A stretch of DNA of 64,000 nt, from the NCBI RefSeq assembly GCF_014646815.1, contig NZ_BMNZ01000003.1:496001-560000 (forward strand). The letters are read 5' to 3'. Position 1 is the first letter of the stretch. Each line of letters opens with the position of its first letter. Below the pieces are notes generated by a model that worked only from the letters and a program-made list of their open reading frames with translations, ran no database searches and was not told the DNA's origin. Of the stretch, positions 45,298 through 54,931 are shown piece after piece. The translations under genes were made by a program, and so were the position numbers. Source of the DNA: Terrabacter tumescens. Its GTDB lineage: Bacteria > Actinomycetota > Actinomycetes > Actinomycetales > Dermatophilaceae.

Positions 45298-46266
<969 letters not shown>

Positions 46267-46327
46267 GCGGGATGATCGACCCAGCGCGTCGATGCGCGCG
46301 ACCAGCCGGCTCCCAGGAGGCCACGCA

Positions 46328-46696
46328 GTGACGACGGACGACCACCGGCGCTTCCCGCGCTCGGTCTTCGAGGCGGGCGAGGACCCGGACCCCCGCTTCA
46401 GCCTCGCCAACGAGCGCACGTTCCTCGCGTGGATCCGCACGGGACTGGCGTTCGTCGCGGCCGGGCTCGCGCTCGAGGCCCTGCAGGTGCCGTTGCCGTC
46501 GTGGCTGCGCGTCACCGTCGCGATGGTGCTCGTCCTCGCGGGCCTCGCGGCCACGGCCCAGGCGTGGTTGTCGTGGGTGCGCACCGAGCGCGCGATGCGC
46601 CACCTCGCTCCCCTGCCCTCGTCGGGCCTCAAGCTCCCCATCGCCGTCATGCTCGGACTCGTGGCCCTCGCGGTCCTCGTGGGGCTGCTGCTGTGA
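46328..46696 (+). CDS. DUF202 (YidH) family membrane protein, longer member
   Basis: 122 residues from a GTG with AGGAGG upstream. After a charged lead, the DUF202 signature DPRFSLANERTFLAWIRTGL is followed by three membrane segments. Function is not established; in eukaryotes the domain occurs at the end of VTC polyphosphate polymerases. The stop overlaps the next gene, a second DUF202 protein, by four bases. Confidence 0.85.
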   Translation: MTTDDHRRFPRSVFEAGEDPDPRFSLANERTFLAWIRTGLAFVAAGLALEALQVPLPSWLRVTVAMVLVLAGLAATAQAWLSWVRTERAMRHLAPLPSSGLKLPIAVMLGLVALAVLVGLLL

Positions 46697-47037
46697 CCGC
46701 GCCCGACGCGGGCATGCAGGCGGAGCGCACGTCGCTCGCCTGGCGCCGCACGGCACTGTCGGTGGCCGTCGGCTCGCTCGTCGGGCTGCGCGTGCTGCCG
46801 CCGCAGCTCGGGGCGATGGGGTATGCCGTGTCGGTCCTAGGCCTGTTGTGGAGCCTCGACCTGGCGCTCAGTGCACGGCGCCGCTACCGCGACGGGCGGC
46901 ACCTGCTCGGCGCCCCCGCGGGCGCCACGACGGCGGGAGCCACGACGGCGGGCCGGAGCATCGCGCGTACCGCCCTGACGGCCGCCGGCTTCGCGGTCAC
47001 CGCCCTCGTCGCGCTCGTCGCCCTTGCTCTCCGCTGA
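46693..47037 (+). CDS. DUF202 family membrane protein, shorter member
   Basis: 114 residues from the GTG in the GTGA overlap. MQAERTSLAWRRTALS is the DUF202 signature, and three membrane segments follow. The loop between segments two and three carries a 15-base in-frame repeat (Ala-Gly-Ala-Thr-Thr). Paired DUF202 genes are common in actinobacteria and the two proteins may form a heteromer. Confidence 0.83.
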   Translation: MTAPDAGMQAERTSLAWRRTALSVAVGSLVGLRVLPPQLGAMGYAVSVLGLLWSLDLALSARRRYRDGRHLLGAPAGATTAGATTAGRSIARTALTAAGFAVTALVALVALALR

Positions 47038-47126
47038 GAGCCGGGGCGGTCACGACCCCGTGCCCACCCCGACGCGACCCCGGATGCCGCGCCCCCTCTC
47101 GCACACGGCATACGGGATCGGTCGGG

Positions 47127-49313
47127 TCAGCGGGCAGCCAGCTCGGCGGGTTCGCCTGTCGCACGGAGGTTCTCGCCCTCGATGTCGACGTTGGGCAGCG
47201 CCCGGTCGAGCCACCGCGGCAGCCACCAGGCCTTGTCGCCGAGGAACGACATGACCGCCGGCACGAGCGACAGGCGCACGACGAACGCGTCGACCGCGAC
47301 ACCGAACGCGAGCGCGAAGCCCATCGACTTGATGATCGGGTCGTCGACGAGGACGAAGCCGGCGAAGACCGACATCATGATGAGCGCGGCCGCGACGACG
47401 ACGCGGGCCCCATGGCCGACGCCGGCGACCACGGCCTCGCGGGCGGTGTCGCCGTGGACGAAGTCCTCGCGCATGCGCGAGACGAGGAAGACCTCGTAGT
47501 CCATGGCCAGGCCGAAGAGGATGCCGATGAGCAGGATCGGCAGGAAGCTGACGAGCGGGCCCGCGGTGTCGAGCCCGACGAGCGAGCTCAGCCAGCCCCA
47601 CTGGAAGATCGCGACGGTCGCGCCGAAGGCCGCGCCGACCGTCAGCAGGAAGCCGAGCGTGGCCTTGAGCGGCACGAGCAGCGAGCGGAACATCAGCATG
47701 AGCAGCACGAAACCGAGTCCGACGACGACGAGCAGGTAGACGGGCAGGGCCGCGGCGAGCTTGTCGGAGACGTCGACGCCGACGGCCGTGACGCCGGTGA
47801 CCGAGATCTCCGCGCCGGTGGCGCCGGCCGTTACCGCGAGCGCCGAGCGCAGGTCGCGGACGAGGTCGAAGGTCGCCTCGGCGGTCGGCCCGGACTTCGG
47901 GATGACGGCGAGGATCGTCGTGCGACCGTCGGCGCTCGTCTGGCCGGGCGCGACCGCGAGGACGTCGCCGAGCCCGGTGGCGGCCTTGGCGGCGCCGGCC
48001 GTGGCCTGCTGCACCTGCGGCTGCGAGTCGCCGTGGACGACCATGACGAGCCGGCCGTTGAAGCCCTCGCCGAAGCCCTCGGAGATGAGGTCGTACGCCA
48101 CCCGCTTGCTGCTCGTGACCGGCGCGGTGCCGTCGTCGGGCAGGGCCAGTCGCATGTCGGCGACGGGCACCGCGACCGCCCCGAGGACGACGATGCCGGC
48201 GAGCAGCACCGGGATGCGGTGCCGGACGGTGAAGCGGCCCCAGGCGAACCCGCGGTTGCCCGAGGCCTCGTCGAGGTCGGTCCCCGGCTCGTCACGGTCG
48301 GCCCGGCGCTGCCGGCGCGAGAGCACGCGGTCACCGGCGAAGCCGAGCAGCGCCGGCAGCAGGGTGACGGCGACGAGGACCGCGACGAGGACGGTGCCGG
48401 CGGCGGCGAGTCCCATGGCGGTGAGGAAGGGGATGCCGACGACGGACAGGCCGGCGAGGGCGATGATGACGGTGAGCCCGGCGAAGACGACGGCGGTGCC
48501 CGCGGTGCCGACGGCGCGGCCCGCGGAATCCTGCCGGTCGAGGCCCAGCGCGAGGTTGTGCCGGTAGCGCGAGGTGATGAAGAGCGAGTAGTCGATGCCG
48601 ACGGCGAGGCCGAGCATGAGGGCGAGCACCGGCGTGACGCTGGAGAGCTCGACGGCGTGGCCGACGATGAGCAGGCCGATCATGCCGACGCCGACACCGA
48701 TGAGCGCGTTGACCATCGTCATCCCGGCCGCGACGAGCGAGCCGAAGGTGATGACGAGCACGACGAGGGCGACGAGCACGCCGATGCCCTCGGTCGAGCC
48801 GATCTCGGGGGTGGCGAGGAGCGGCTCACCGCCGGCGGCCACGGCCCAGCCGGCAGGGGCGCCGTCGCCGAGCGCCTCGTAGGCAGAACGCTGCTCGGGG
48901 GTGAGCTCGTCCGCCGTCTTGTCGAACTGCACCGTGACGAGCCCGAAGCGCCCGTCCTGGCTGATCGCCTTGGTCTCGAGGGGGCCGAGGGCCGCGACGA
49001 CGCCGGGCACCTTGGCGGCGCGGGCCACGACGTCGTCGAGGACGGCCTTCGAGGTGGGCGCGACGACGGTCTGCCCCTCGGGCGCCCGGACGACGACGGT
49101 GCCGGACGCGCCGCTCGCCTGCGGGAACTCCCGGGCGAGCGCCTCGAGCGCGCGCTGGGACTCGGTGCCGGGGATCGTGACGCTCGAGGTCGGCGCGCTG
49201 CCCAGGGTGAGCAGCACCGCGGCGAGCACGGCGAGCAGGACGAACCAGGCGGACGCGACGACGCCGCGGCGACCGAACGCGAAGCGTCCGATCCGGTAGA
49301 GCAGGGTGGCCAT
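47127..49313 (-). CDS. MMPL-family RND transporter
   Basis: 728 residues from the ATG at 49313 (TGGAG upstream). It has about 12 membrane segments in the 1+5, 1+5 layout with two large extracytoplasmic loops. The first bundle has GIDYSLFITSRYRHNL and the second AMDYEVFLVSRMREDFVHG, the MMPL Asp-Tyr motifs that carry protons. Members export lipids or drugs. The promoter region holds two palindromes facing a divergent TetR gene, so induction by a ligand is likely. The substrate is unknown. Confidence 0.9.
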   Translation of the reverse strand: MATLLYRIGRFAFGRRGVVASAWFVLLAVLAAVLLTLGSAPTSSVTIPGTESQRALEALAREFPQASGASGTVVVRAPEGQTVVAPTSKAVLDDVVARAAKVPGVVAALGPLETKAISQDGRFGLVTVQFDKTADELTPEQRSAYEALGDGAPAGWAVAAGGEPLLATPEIGSTEGIGVLVALVVLVITFGSLVAAGMTMVNALIGVGVGMIGLLIVGHAVELSSVTPVLALMLGLAVGIDYSLFITSRYRHNLALGLDRQDSAGRAVGTAGTAVVFAGLTVIIALAGLSVVGIPFLTAMGLAAAGTVLVAVLVAVTLLPALLGFAGDRVLSRRQRRADRDEPGTDLDEASGNRGFAWGRFTVRHRIPVLLAGIVVLGAVAVPVADMRLALPDDGTAPVTSSKRVAYDLISEGFGEGFNGRLVMVVHGDSQPQVQQATAGAAKAATGLGDVLAVAPGQTSADGRTTILAVIPKSGPTAEATFDLVRDLRSALAVTAGATGAEISVTGVTAVGVDVSDKLAAALPVYLLVVVGLGFVLLMLMFRSLLVPLKATLGFLLTVGAAFGATVAIFQWGWLSSLVGLDTAGPLVSFLPILLIGILFGLAMDYEVFLVSRMREDFVHGDTAREAVVAGVGHGARVVVAAALIMMSVFAGFVLVDDPIIKSMGFALAFGVAVDAFVVRLSLVPAVMSFLGDKAWWLPRWLDRALPNVDIEGENLRATGEPAELAAR

Positions 49314-49381
49314 CGGGGTGACTCCAGGTGCGGTGCGGTGCGGGCTGACGGGTCGGCGGGCGACGCTGCCCGGCGTCCAAG

Positions 49382-49421
49382 TTAACCGATCGGCTAAGTC
49401 CGGGACAAGCCGATCGGCTAA
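49382..49421. promoter_or_regulatory. Twin TetR operators between MMPL and tetR genes
   Basis: TTAACCGATCGGCTAA (49382-49397) and CAAGCCGATCGGCTAA (49406-49421) share the palindromic core CCGATCGG and have centres 24 bases apart, about two helical turns. They lie 69 bases before the MMPL start and upstream of the divergent TetR gene. This is a classic layout for autoregulated repression of an exporter. Confidence 0.75.
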
Positions 49422-49512
49422 CTCCGCTAGGGTGACGCCCACCACGCCGGGTCGAGCGCGCAGGGTCGAGCCCCGGGGACGAGCGCCAGGAAGGTCGTCC
49501 CGGCAGGACGCA

Positions 49513-49557
49513 CCCGGCATACGACATCCCGGCCCACGACATCCCGGCACACGCCAT
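49513..49557 (+). repeat. 15-base tandem repeat in the tetR leader
   Basis: Three units with the pattern CCCGGC-NN-ACGNCAT (49513-49527, 49528-49542, 49543-49557) differ at two or three bases and are followed by a partial fourth. They end about 20 bases before the tetR ribosome site GAGGAGGAG. Confidence 0.85.
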
Positions 49558-49588
49558 CCGGCAGGACCGGCGACGAGGAGGAGAGCTC

Positions 49589-50149
49589 ATGGCCCGACCG
49601 CAGGCCCCGCGCGGCCACGGCCGCCGGCGCGTCATCGACGCCGCCGTCGAGCTCTTCGGCGAGCACGGTGTCACCGGCACGTCGCTGCAGATGATCGCCG
49701 ACCACCTCGGCGTCACGAAGGCCGCCGTCTACTACCAGTTCCACGCCAAGGAGGACATCGTCCTCGCGGTGCTCGAGGAGGCGCTCGTCGACCTCCGCGC
49801 GTTCGTCACCGCGGCCGAGGCCGAGCCCTCCCCCGACGAGGCCGCCATGGTGGCCCTGCGCGGGCTCGTCGACCTCATGATCGGCCACCGGCAGGTCGTC
49901 GCGGCGCTCATGCGCGACCCGGAGGTCGAGCGCATCATGGCGACGCACGACGACCTCAACTCGCTCGTCGGGAGGCTGACCGGGCTGCTGCTCGGACCCG
50001 AGCCCGACCTGCGTCGGCGCATCGCCGTCTCCGTCGTCGGGGCCGGCGTCGCGCAGGCCGGGATCGACCCGCTGCTCGCGGACGTCGACGACGAGACGCT
50101 GCGGGCCGAGCTGCTCGAGCTCGGCCCGTCGATGCTGCCCCGCCACTGA
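49589..50149 (+). CDS. TetR-family transcriptional repressor
   Basis: 186 residues, ATG with GAGGAGGAGAG upstream. The N-terminal helix-turn-helix is VIDAAVELFGEHGVTGTSLQ then MIADHLGVTKAAVYYQFHAK. The C-terminal ligand domain is mostly helical and short. It is divergent from the MMPL exporter and the twin palindromes between them are its likely operators. Confidence 0.92.
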   Translation: MARPQAPRGHGRRRVIDAAVELFGEHGVTGTSLQMIADHLGVTKAAVYYQFHAKEDIVLAVLEEALVDLRAFVTAAEAEPSPDEAAMVALRGLVDLMIGHRQVVAALMRDPEVERIMATHDDLNSLVGRLTGLLLGPEPDLRRRIAVSVVGAGVAQAGIDPLLADVDDETLRAELLELGPSMLPRH

Positions 50150-50170
50150 GGGCGCCGGCAGCGGAAGGGG

Positions 50171-50623
50171 TCAGAGCTCGCCGAGGTCGACGGTGCTGAG
50201 GGCCCAGATGACGATGACGTCGAGCGCGATGACGATGATCGCCCAGACCGGGAAGGACGGCAGCCACAGGAAGTTCGCGAGCGTCGACAGCACGGCGAAG
50301 GCGATCCCGACCGAGCGCGCGACGAGGTTGCCGGTGAAGATGAACGCGCCCGCGACCGCTGCCCCGAGGCCGATGACCATGTGGAACCAGCCCCACGCGG
50401 TGGCGTTGAAGGTGAAGACGTAGCTCGCCGTGCGCACGAGGAACTCCGGGCCGTTGACGAGCGTCACGAGGCCCTCGACGAACTGGAAGAGCCCGGCGAC
50501 GAGCATGACGGTGGCCGCGAACGTGCTGGCCCCGGCGGCGAACACGGTGCCGCGCGCCCGGGTCTGACGCACGGGGTGGGGCGGGGCCAGGCGGGCGGCG
50601 GGCGTGGGTCGTGACTTGGCCAT
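50171..50623 (-). CDS. Four-helix membrane protein of unknown function (DUF7144-like)
   Basis: 150 residues with a basic N-terminus and four membrane segments (about 29-50, 74-95, 100-118, 122-143). FNATAWGWFHMVIGLGAAVA is the recognisable block of a family widespread in actinobacteria. No function is known. It converges on tetR and lies 24 bases downstream of the hydrolase gene on the same strand. Confidence 0.75.
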   Translation of the reverse strand: MAKSRPTPAARLAPPHPVRQTRARGTVFAAGASTFAATVMLVAGLFQFVEGLVTLVNGPEFLVRTASYVFTFNATAWGWFHMVIGLGAAVAGAFIFTGNLVARSVGIAFAVLSTLANFLWLPSFPVWAIIVIALDVIVIWALSTVDLGEL

Positions 50624-50647
50624 GGGTCCTCCTTCGGTGGTCGGGTG

Positions 50648-52624
50648 TCAGGCGAAGGCGCCTTCGCGGTAGGCCTCGCGGCGGCGCACGGCGTCCTGGA
50701 TCGCGTCCATCTGCGCGTCGCTGCACTGCAGGTCGTAGACGTCCCGGATGAACTCCGGCAGGTCGGCGCGGTAGTCGTGGGCCCACGCGGCGAAGGGGCC
50801 GGGGACCTGCGCGTTCTTCATGTCGACGAGCGTCTGGACGAACGTCGTGACCGGACGCCACCGCATCCCCGCAGGTATGCCGCGTGGTGACCTCCCAGGC
50901 ACGACCTCGCGGCGGGGGCGGTCGGGTCCGAGCCAGGCGGGCCTGCGGTTCAGCAGGTCGAGACCGAACTTCGTGACGCCGTCGTTGTCGTGGCTGAGCA
51001 GGACGTAGCGCAGCCGGGAGCGCGCCTCGTCGCCGAGGGCCACGAGCTGCTCGTGGTCGTTGACGACGGTGACGAGCGACGGGTCGACGTCGGGCCGCGG
51101 GGCGCCGGTGACCTCGTGCATCCACTTGCTGCCGCCGGGTGTGCCGATCCACAGCGCGCGGTCGATGCCGAGCGCCTGCGGCCCGAGGGTGCCCCACCCG
51201 AGCAGGACGTCCGGGCTCGTGTGCGCGCCGAGCGACTCGCCGAAGAGCACGACCTCGGGTCGCTCGTCGGGCGGCATGGCCCGCACGCGCTGCAGGATGC
51301 GCAGCCAGAGCAGCCGGTTCTGCTCGCGCGCGTCCCGGACCTTGCCGAGCGACAGCGGCGACGGGCGCTTGGAGTACTGCATCGTGACGCTCGCGACGTC
51401 ACCGCGCGTCAGGTACTGCGCCGCGGCGATGGCGACGTAGTTGACGTAGCCGGTACCGGTCGGCGACACGAGCATGAGCAGCGAGCGGGACCACGCGTCG
51501 GTGCGGTCCATCTCGGCGATCGCGAGCTCGACGCGCTCCGTCGGCGTCGCGCCGCTGTCGAGGCCGACGAAGACCTGCACGGGGTGCGCGCGGGCGGGCT
51601 CGCCCATGACGGTCTCGATGGAGAGGTCCGACGGCACGCTGCCGTCCGGCAGGGTCCGGCGCTCCACGACCGGCGAGGGGCGCACGTAGGTCACCGCGTG
51701 CCGGCGGCCCTCGCGCCCGAGCGACTCCCAGGGGACGAGGCTGGCCGGGTCGCCGCTCACCATCGGGCTCGTCCACACGCCCGCCGCCTCCTGCATCCAC
51801 GGGTCGACCGTGGTCGTGACGGCCTCGATGCGTTGCATGACCCGGGTCCACAGCGCGCTGACGAGGACGCTGCCGCCGGCGAGGAAGGCTGCGTGCGAGG
51901 CGAGCTGCCAGGCGAGCCCGGACCCGGGGGTCGCACCCGGCGCGAGCCGCCGCACCTGCTGGGCCGTCCACCGCTCGGCCCAGCCGGCGCCGTAGAGGAC
52001 CGCGAGCACGCCGCCACCGGCGACGAGACCCCTGACCGTCGGGACGTCGTCGACGGTGTCGAGCCCGCGCTCGGACCCGGAGCGCCGCGCGCGCTCGATG
52101 ACGGCCGACGCGGCGAGGCCGACCGGGATCGACAGGGGCAGGGCGGCGACCCGGCCGTCGGCACCGAGCGCCCGGTCGAGGCGGCGCACCCCTGCGGTCG
52201 CGCCGATGAGCACCGTGCCGGAGAGCGCGCTCGAGCCGATCCGCCAGGCGACCTGCCGCAGCAGCCCGTCGGTGCCCGTGACGACACCACGACGGTCGAG
52301 GTATGCCGCGGCGCCGAGTCCCAGCGGCGCCACCGCCAGCTCGCAGCCCAGGGCCGCGACCGAGCTGCGTCGCGAGTCGGACCAGTCGTCGGGGAACCAG
52401 CCCCACGCGGCGGCCGCCCCCTCCACTCCCCGGGCCACGACGTCGATGACGTCCTGGGACGACAGGGCGAGCAGGTAGCTCGCTCCGGTCGACAGGCCGG
52501 TGATGAGTCCCTGGTCCTGCCAGGAGCGCCTCGACAGCGAGGGCGCCAGCGTGGAGGGGGTAACGACGGAGGCCATGACGAGACCGACCTTCTGCCCGGT
52601 GTGCACGAAGTCCGACTGCTCCAC
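50648..52624 (-). CDS. Large membrane-anchored alpha/beta-hydrolase (Abhydrolase_9 family)
   Basis: 658 residues from a GTG with GGGAGGGG just upstream; an ATG at 52660 lacks a ribosome site. The N-terminal 270 residues hold four to five hydrophobic segments. The C-terminal 380 residues are the hydrolase: VFVGLDSGATPTERVELAI, the nucleophile elbow LFGESLGAHTS (Ser464), and IGTPGGSKW. Such proteins are common in mycobacteria and relatives, and the substrate is unknown. Lipid or peptide ester hydrolysis at the membrane is likely. Confidence 0.8.
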   Translation of the reverse strand: MEQSDFVHTGQKVGLVMASVVTPSTLAPSLSRRSWQDQGLITGLSTGASYLLALSSQDVIDVVARGVEGAAAAWGWFPDDWSDSRRSSVAALGCELAVAPLGLGAAAYLDRRGVVTGTDGLLRQVAWRIGSSALSGTVLIGATAGVRRLDRALGADGRVAALPLSIPVGLAASAVIERARRSGSERGLDTVDDVPTVRGLVAGGGVLAVLYGAGWAERWTAQQVRRLAPGATPGSGLAWQLASHAAFLAGGSVLVSALWTRVMQRIEAVTTTVDPWMQEAAGVWTSPMVSGDPASLVPWESLGREGRRHAVTYVRPSPVVERRTLPDGSVPSDLSIETVMGEPARAHPVQVFVGLDSGATPTERVELAIAEMDRTDAWSRSLLMLVSPTGTGYVNYVAIAAAQYLTRGDVASVTMQYSKRPSPLSLGKVRDAREQNRLLWLRILQRVRAMPPDERPEVVLFGESLGAHTSPDVLLGWGTLGPQALGIDRALWIGTPGGSKWMHEVTGAPRPDVDPSLVTVVNDHEQLVALGDEARSRLRYVLLSHDNDGVTKFGLDLLNRRPAWLGPDRPRREVVPGRSPRGIPAGMRWRPVTTFVQTLVDMKNAQVPGPFAAWAHDYRADLPEFIRDVYDLQCSDAQMDAIQDAVRRREAYREGAFA

Positions 52625-52773
52625 TGCCCCTCCCGTCGCGCCCGTCCCTGGTCCGAGCATGGACGGTCAGGTGCGCCCGTCGCTCACCCGTGCGGGGTGA
52701 ATCTGGCTGTGGCGAGCCACCCGGTGGGCCCGGAGGGGTCCCGCAGCCCGTCACTCGTGGCCATCATGGACGC

Positions 52774-54201
52774 ATGGCAGGCAACGTCGACCTCGACCCG
52801 TCCACCGCTCGGTCGTCGGGCCTGACCCACCTGGAGTCACCGGACGGACGCTCGTTCGTCGCGCACGGACCCGTGGCCGAGCGACCGGTCCCCGGCGACT
52901 ACCTCGAGATCGAGGGCGAGGACGGCCTGCTCGCCTTCGTCGAGGACGTCGTGGACGTCGGTGGTGCTGGCGACGGCACTGGCTTCTCGGCCTCCGGGAC
53001 CCTCGTGCCGGTCGGCGGCGCTGCCCGCTCGAGCCGTCCCGCGGACGCGCCGTGGCACGATGCCGTGGTCCGGCCGACGCGTCCGGACGCGGTGCAGCGC
53101 CTGCTATCCGGCAGCGACCCCGAGCTCCACCTCGGACACCTCACCGGCCAGGACGACGTCGGGGTGGCGCTCGTGCCCAACCGGCTCAACCGGCACACCT
53201 TCTGGTGCGGACAGAGCGGGTCGGGCAAGACCTACGCGCTCGGCGTGCTGCTCGAGCGGATCCTGCTGACGACGCGCCTGCCGATGCTCGTCCTCGACCC
53301 CAACAGCGACTTCGTGCGCCTCCACGAGCAGGCCGGCGAGGTCGAGCCGGGCCAGGCCCGGGCGCTGCGGGAGCGCGAGGTGGTCGTCCTGCGACCGAAC
53401 GACCCGGACTCCCCGCTCCGGGTGCGCTTCACCGACATGAACGCGCGCGCCAAGGCCGCGGTGCTGCGGCTCGACCCCGTCGTCGACCGGGCCGAGTACA
53501 ACGCGCTGCTGCGCCTCTTCGACAGCGACTTCAACGCGGTCGAGGCGGAGAAGATCGTGCCGCACCTGCGCTCGCTGGGCGACCCGGACGCCGAGGCGCT
53601 GGCCCAGCGCCTCGAGAACCTCGGGGTCGTGGAGTGGAGCACGACGTGGGCGTTCGGCGGGGCGTCGGCGACCGACGTCATCGCCCGCCGACCGGCCGCC
53701 ACGGTGCTCGACCTCGGCGGCTACGACCGGCACGAGGAGCAGCTGACCGTCGCACTCGCCGTCCTCGACGACCTGTGGGAGCGCCGCGCCGAGCGCCGGC
53801 CCCTGCTCATCGTCGTCGACGAAGCGCACAACCTCTGCCCGCCCGACCCCGAGACGCCGCTGGGCGTCGCGGTCCGCGACCGGCTCATCCAGATCGCCGC
53901 CGAGGGCCGAAAGTACGGGCTGTGGCTACTGCTGTCGACGCAGAGGCCCTCGAAGGTGCACGCCGGCATCGTGTCGCAGTGCGACAACCTGACCCTGATG
54001 CGGATGAACTCGCGCGACGACCTTGCGCAGCTCGCGTCAGTCTTCGGCTTCGTGCCGCAGGGCCTGCTGGCGCAGGCGGCCCGCTTCCGGCAGGGCGAGG
54101 CGCTGCTCGCCGGCGGCTTCGTGCCGATGCCGAGCGTCGTCCGCGTGCGGTCACGCATCACGCCGCAGGGCGGCACCGACGTCCCGGTGCCGATGCCCTG
54201 A
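52774..54201 (+). CDS. HerA-like (DUF87) ATPase
   Basis: 475 residues. An N-terminal beta-barrel like that of HerA proteins (about 15-110) precedes the FtsK/HerA ATPase: Walker A GQSGSGKTYAL (Lys152), Walker B LLIVVDEAHNL (Asp349-Glu350), sensor region LLLSTQRPSKV and arginine-finger candidate LMRMNSRDDL. HerA proteins form hexameric DNA translocases, often with a nuclease such as NurA or with defence effectors. No nuclease gene is adjacent. It has the base composition of the core genome but borders the lower-GC patch with the AbiTii-like gene. Confidence 0.85.
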   Translation: MAGNVDLDPSTARSSGLTHLESPDGRSFVAHGPVAERPVPGDYLEIEGEDGLLAFVEDVVDVGGAGDGTGFSASGTLVPVGGAARSSRPADAPWHDAVVRPTRPDAVQRLLSGSDPELHLGHLTGQDDVGVALVPNRLNRHTFWCGQSGSGKTYALGVLLERILLTTRLPMLVLDPNSDFVRLHEQAGEVEPGQARALREREVVVLRPNDPDSPLRVRFTDMNARAKAAVLRLDPVVDRAEYNALLRLFDSDFNAVEAEKIVPHLRSLGDPDAEALAQRLENLGVVEWSTTWAFGGASATDVIARRPAATVLDLGGYDRHEEQLTVALAVLDDLWERRAERRPLLIVVDEAHNLCPPDPETPLGVAVRDRLIQIAAEGRKYGLWLLLSTQRPSKVHAGIVSQCDNLTLMRMNSRDDLAQLASVFGFVPQGLLAQAARFRQGEALLAGGFVPMPSVVRVRSRITPQGGTDVPVPMP

Positions 54202-54380
54202 CGTCGAGAGGTGACGGGCGCGGTCGACTGCCCGGTCAGCGCGACCCTGCTCGTTTACGCCCGAGGGAAGACGTTTCCCGGACATGCCGATGTGCGCGTA
54301 AGCGACGCGGGCGTGAGGCAGTCGCAAACCACTCAGGCACCTAGCGGCGTTACGGCGCGTTCCGAAGTACCTTGCTCAAC

Positions 54381-54806
54381 ATGGATCGCGACGAGCAGAT
54401 CTTCGCGGAAGGAGAGTCCCCGAGCGGGGACACGTGGCGGCTCGGTTGGCAGCCCGACGACCACAGCGGCATCACCTGGCTGCGAATCACCACCCCTGAC
54501 GGCCACACTCACAAGGGCGGCTACGGCAGCCCCTCCATCTCCTCGCACACGCCGGTGTCCATCTACACAGGTAGCGCCGACCATGTGCCCAACGGGGCCA
54601 TCATCCGTGTCGCCACCGGCGCGACTGAACTGGAAGTCACCACTTCCGACAGGCGCACTCAAACAGTCAACCTCGTCCAGCACCCGGCCCACGAGGGGGC
54701 GCTGGTCGGAGTCGTCGTCTACCCGCATGGGACCAACATTGAATCCGTCCGCTTCATCGACCAAAGCGGCCGACACGACGTGCCGATCACTCAGCACCAT
54801 CTGTAG
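54381..54806 (+). CDS. Unrecognised protein in the lower-GC patch
   Basis: 141 residues from the ATG at 54381 (a TTG three codons earlier is possible). No good ribosome site is present and it may be leaderless. The composition is rich in Thr, His, Gly and beta-branched residues, suggesting a small beta fold: DTWRLGWQPDDHSG and GGYGSPSISSHTPVS. No signal peptide or membrane segment. Codon use is more relaxed than in flanking genes, with many A/T third positions. Function unknown. Confidence 0.6.
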   Translation: MDRDEQIFAEGESPSGDTWRLGWQPDDHSGITWLRITTPDGHTHKGGYGSPSISSHTPVSIYTGSADHVPNGAIIRVATGATELEVTTSDRRTQTVNLVQHPAHEGALVGVVVYPHGTNIESVRFIDQSGRHDVPITQHHL

Positions 54807-54931
54807 TCCGGACTCGGGAACATCCGGAACTGCCGCAACCTGCGCAGTCGTACCAGTGACTAGATGTACCCATTGCCCGGTCGGGGCCTGATCTGCGGTG
54901 TCGCTTTCCACTCCCCACTGTCTTCGCTCCG

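Noticed and set aside
46848-49385. 845-residue open frame opposite the MMPL gene
   Set aside because: Composed of Asp/Glu/Arg/Gly-rich nonsense mirroring the MMPL codons; no start signal.
49513-49557. Possible CRISPR-like array
   Set aside because: Three adjacent 15-base units without spacers; a tandem repeat, not a CRISPR array.
50990-52825. 611-residue open frame opposite the membrane-anchored hydrolase
   Set aside because: Antisense shadow; the hydrolase with its GESLGAH elbow is on the minus strand.
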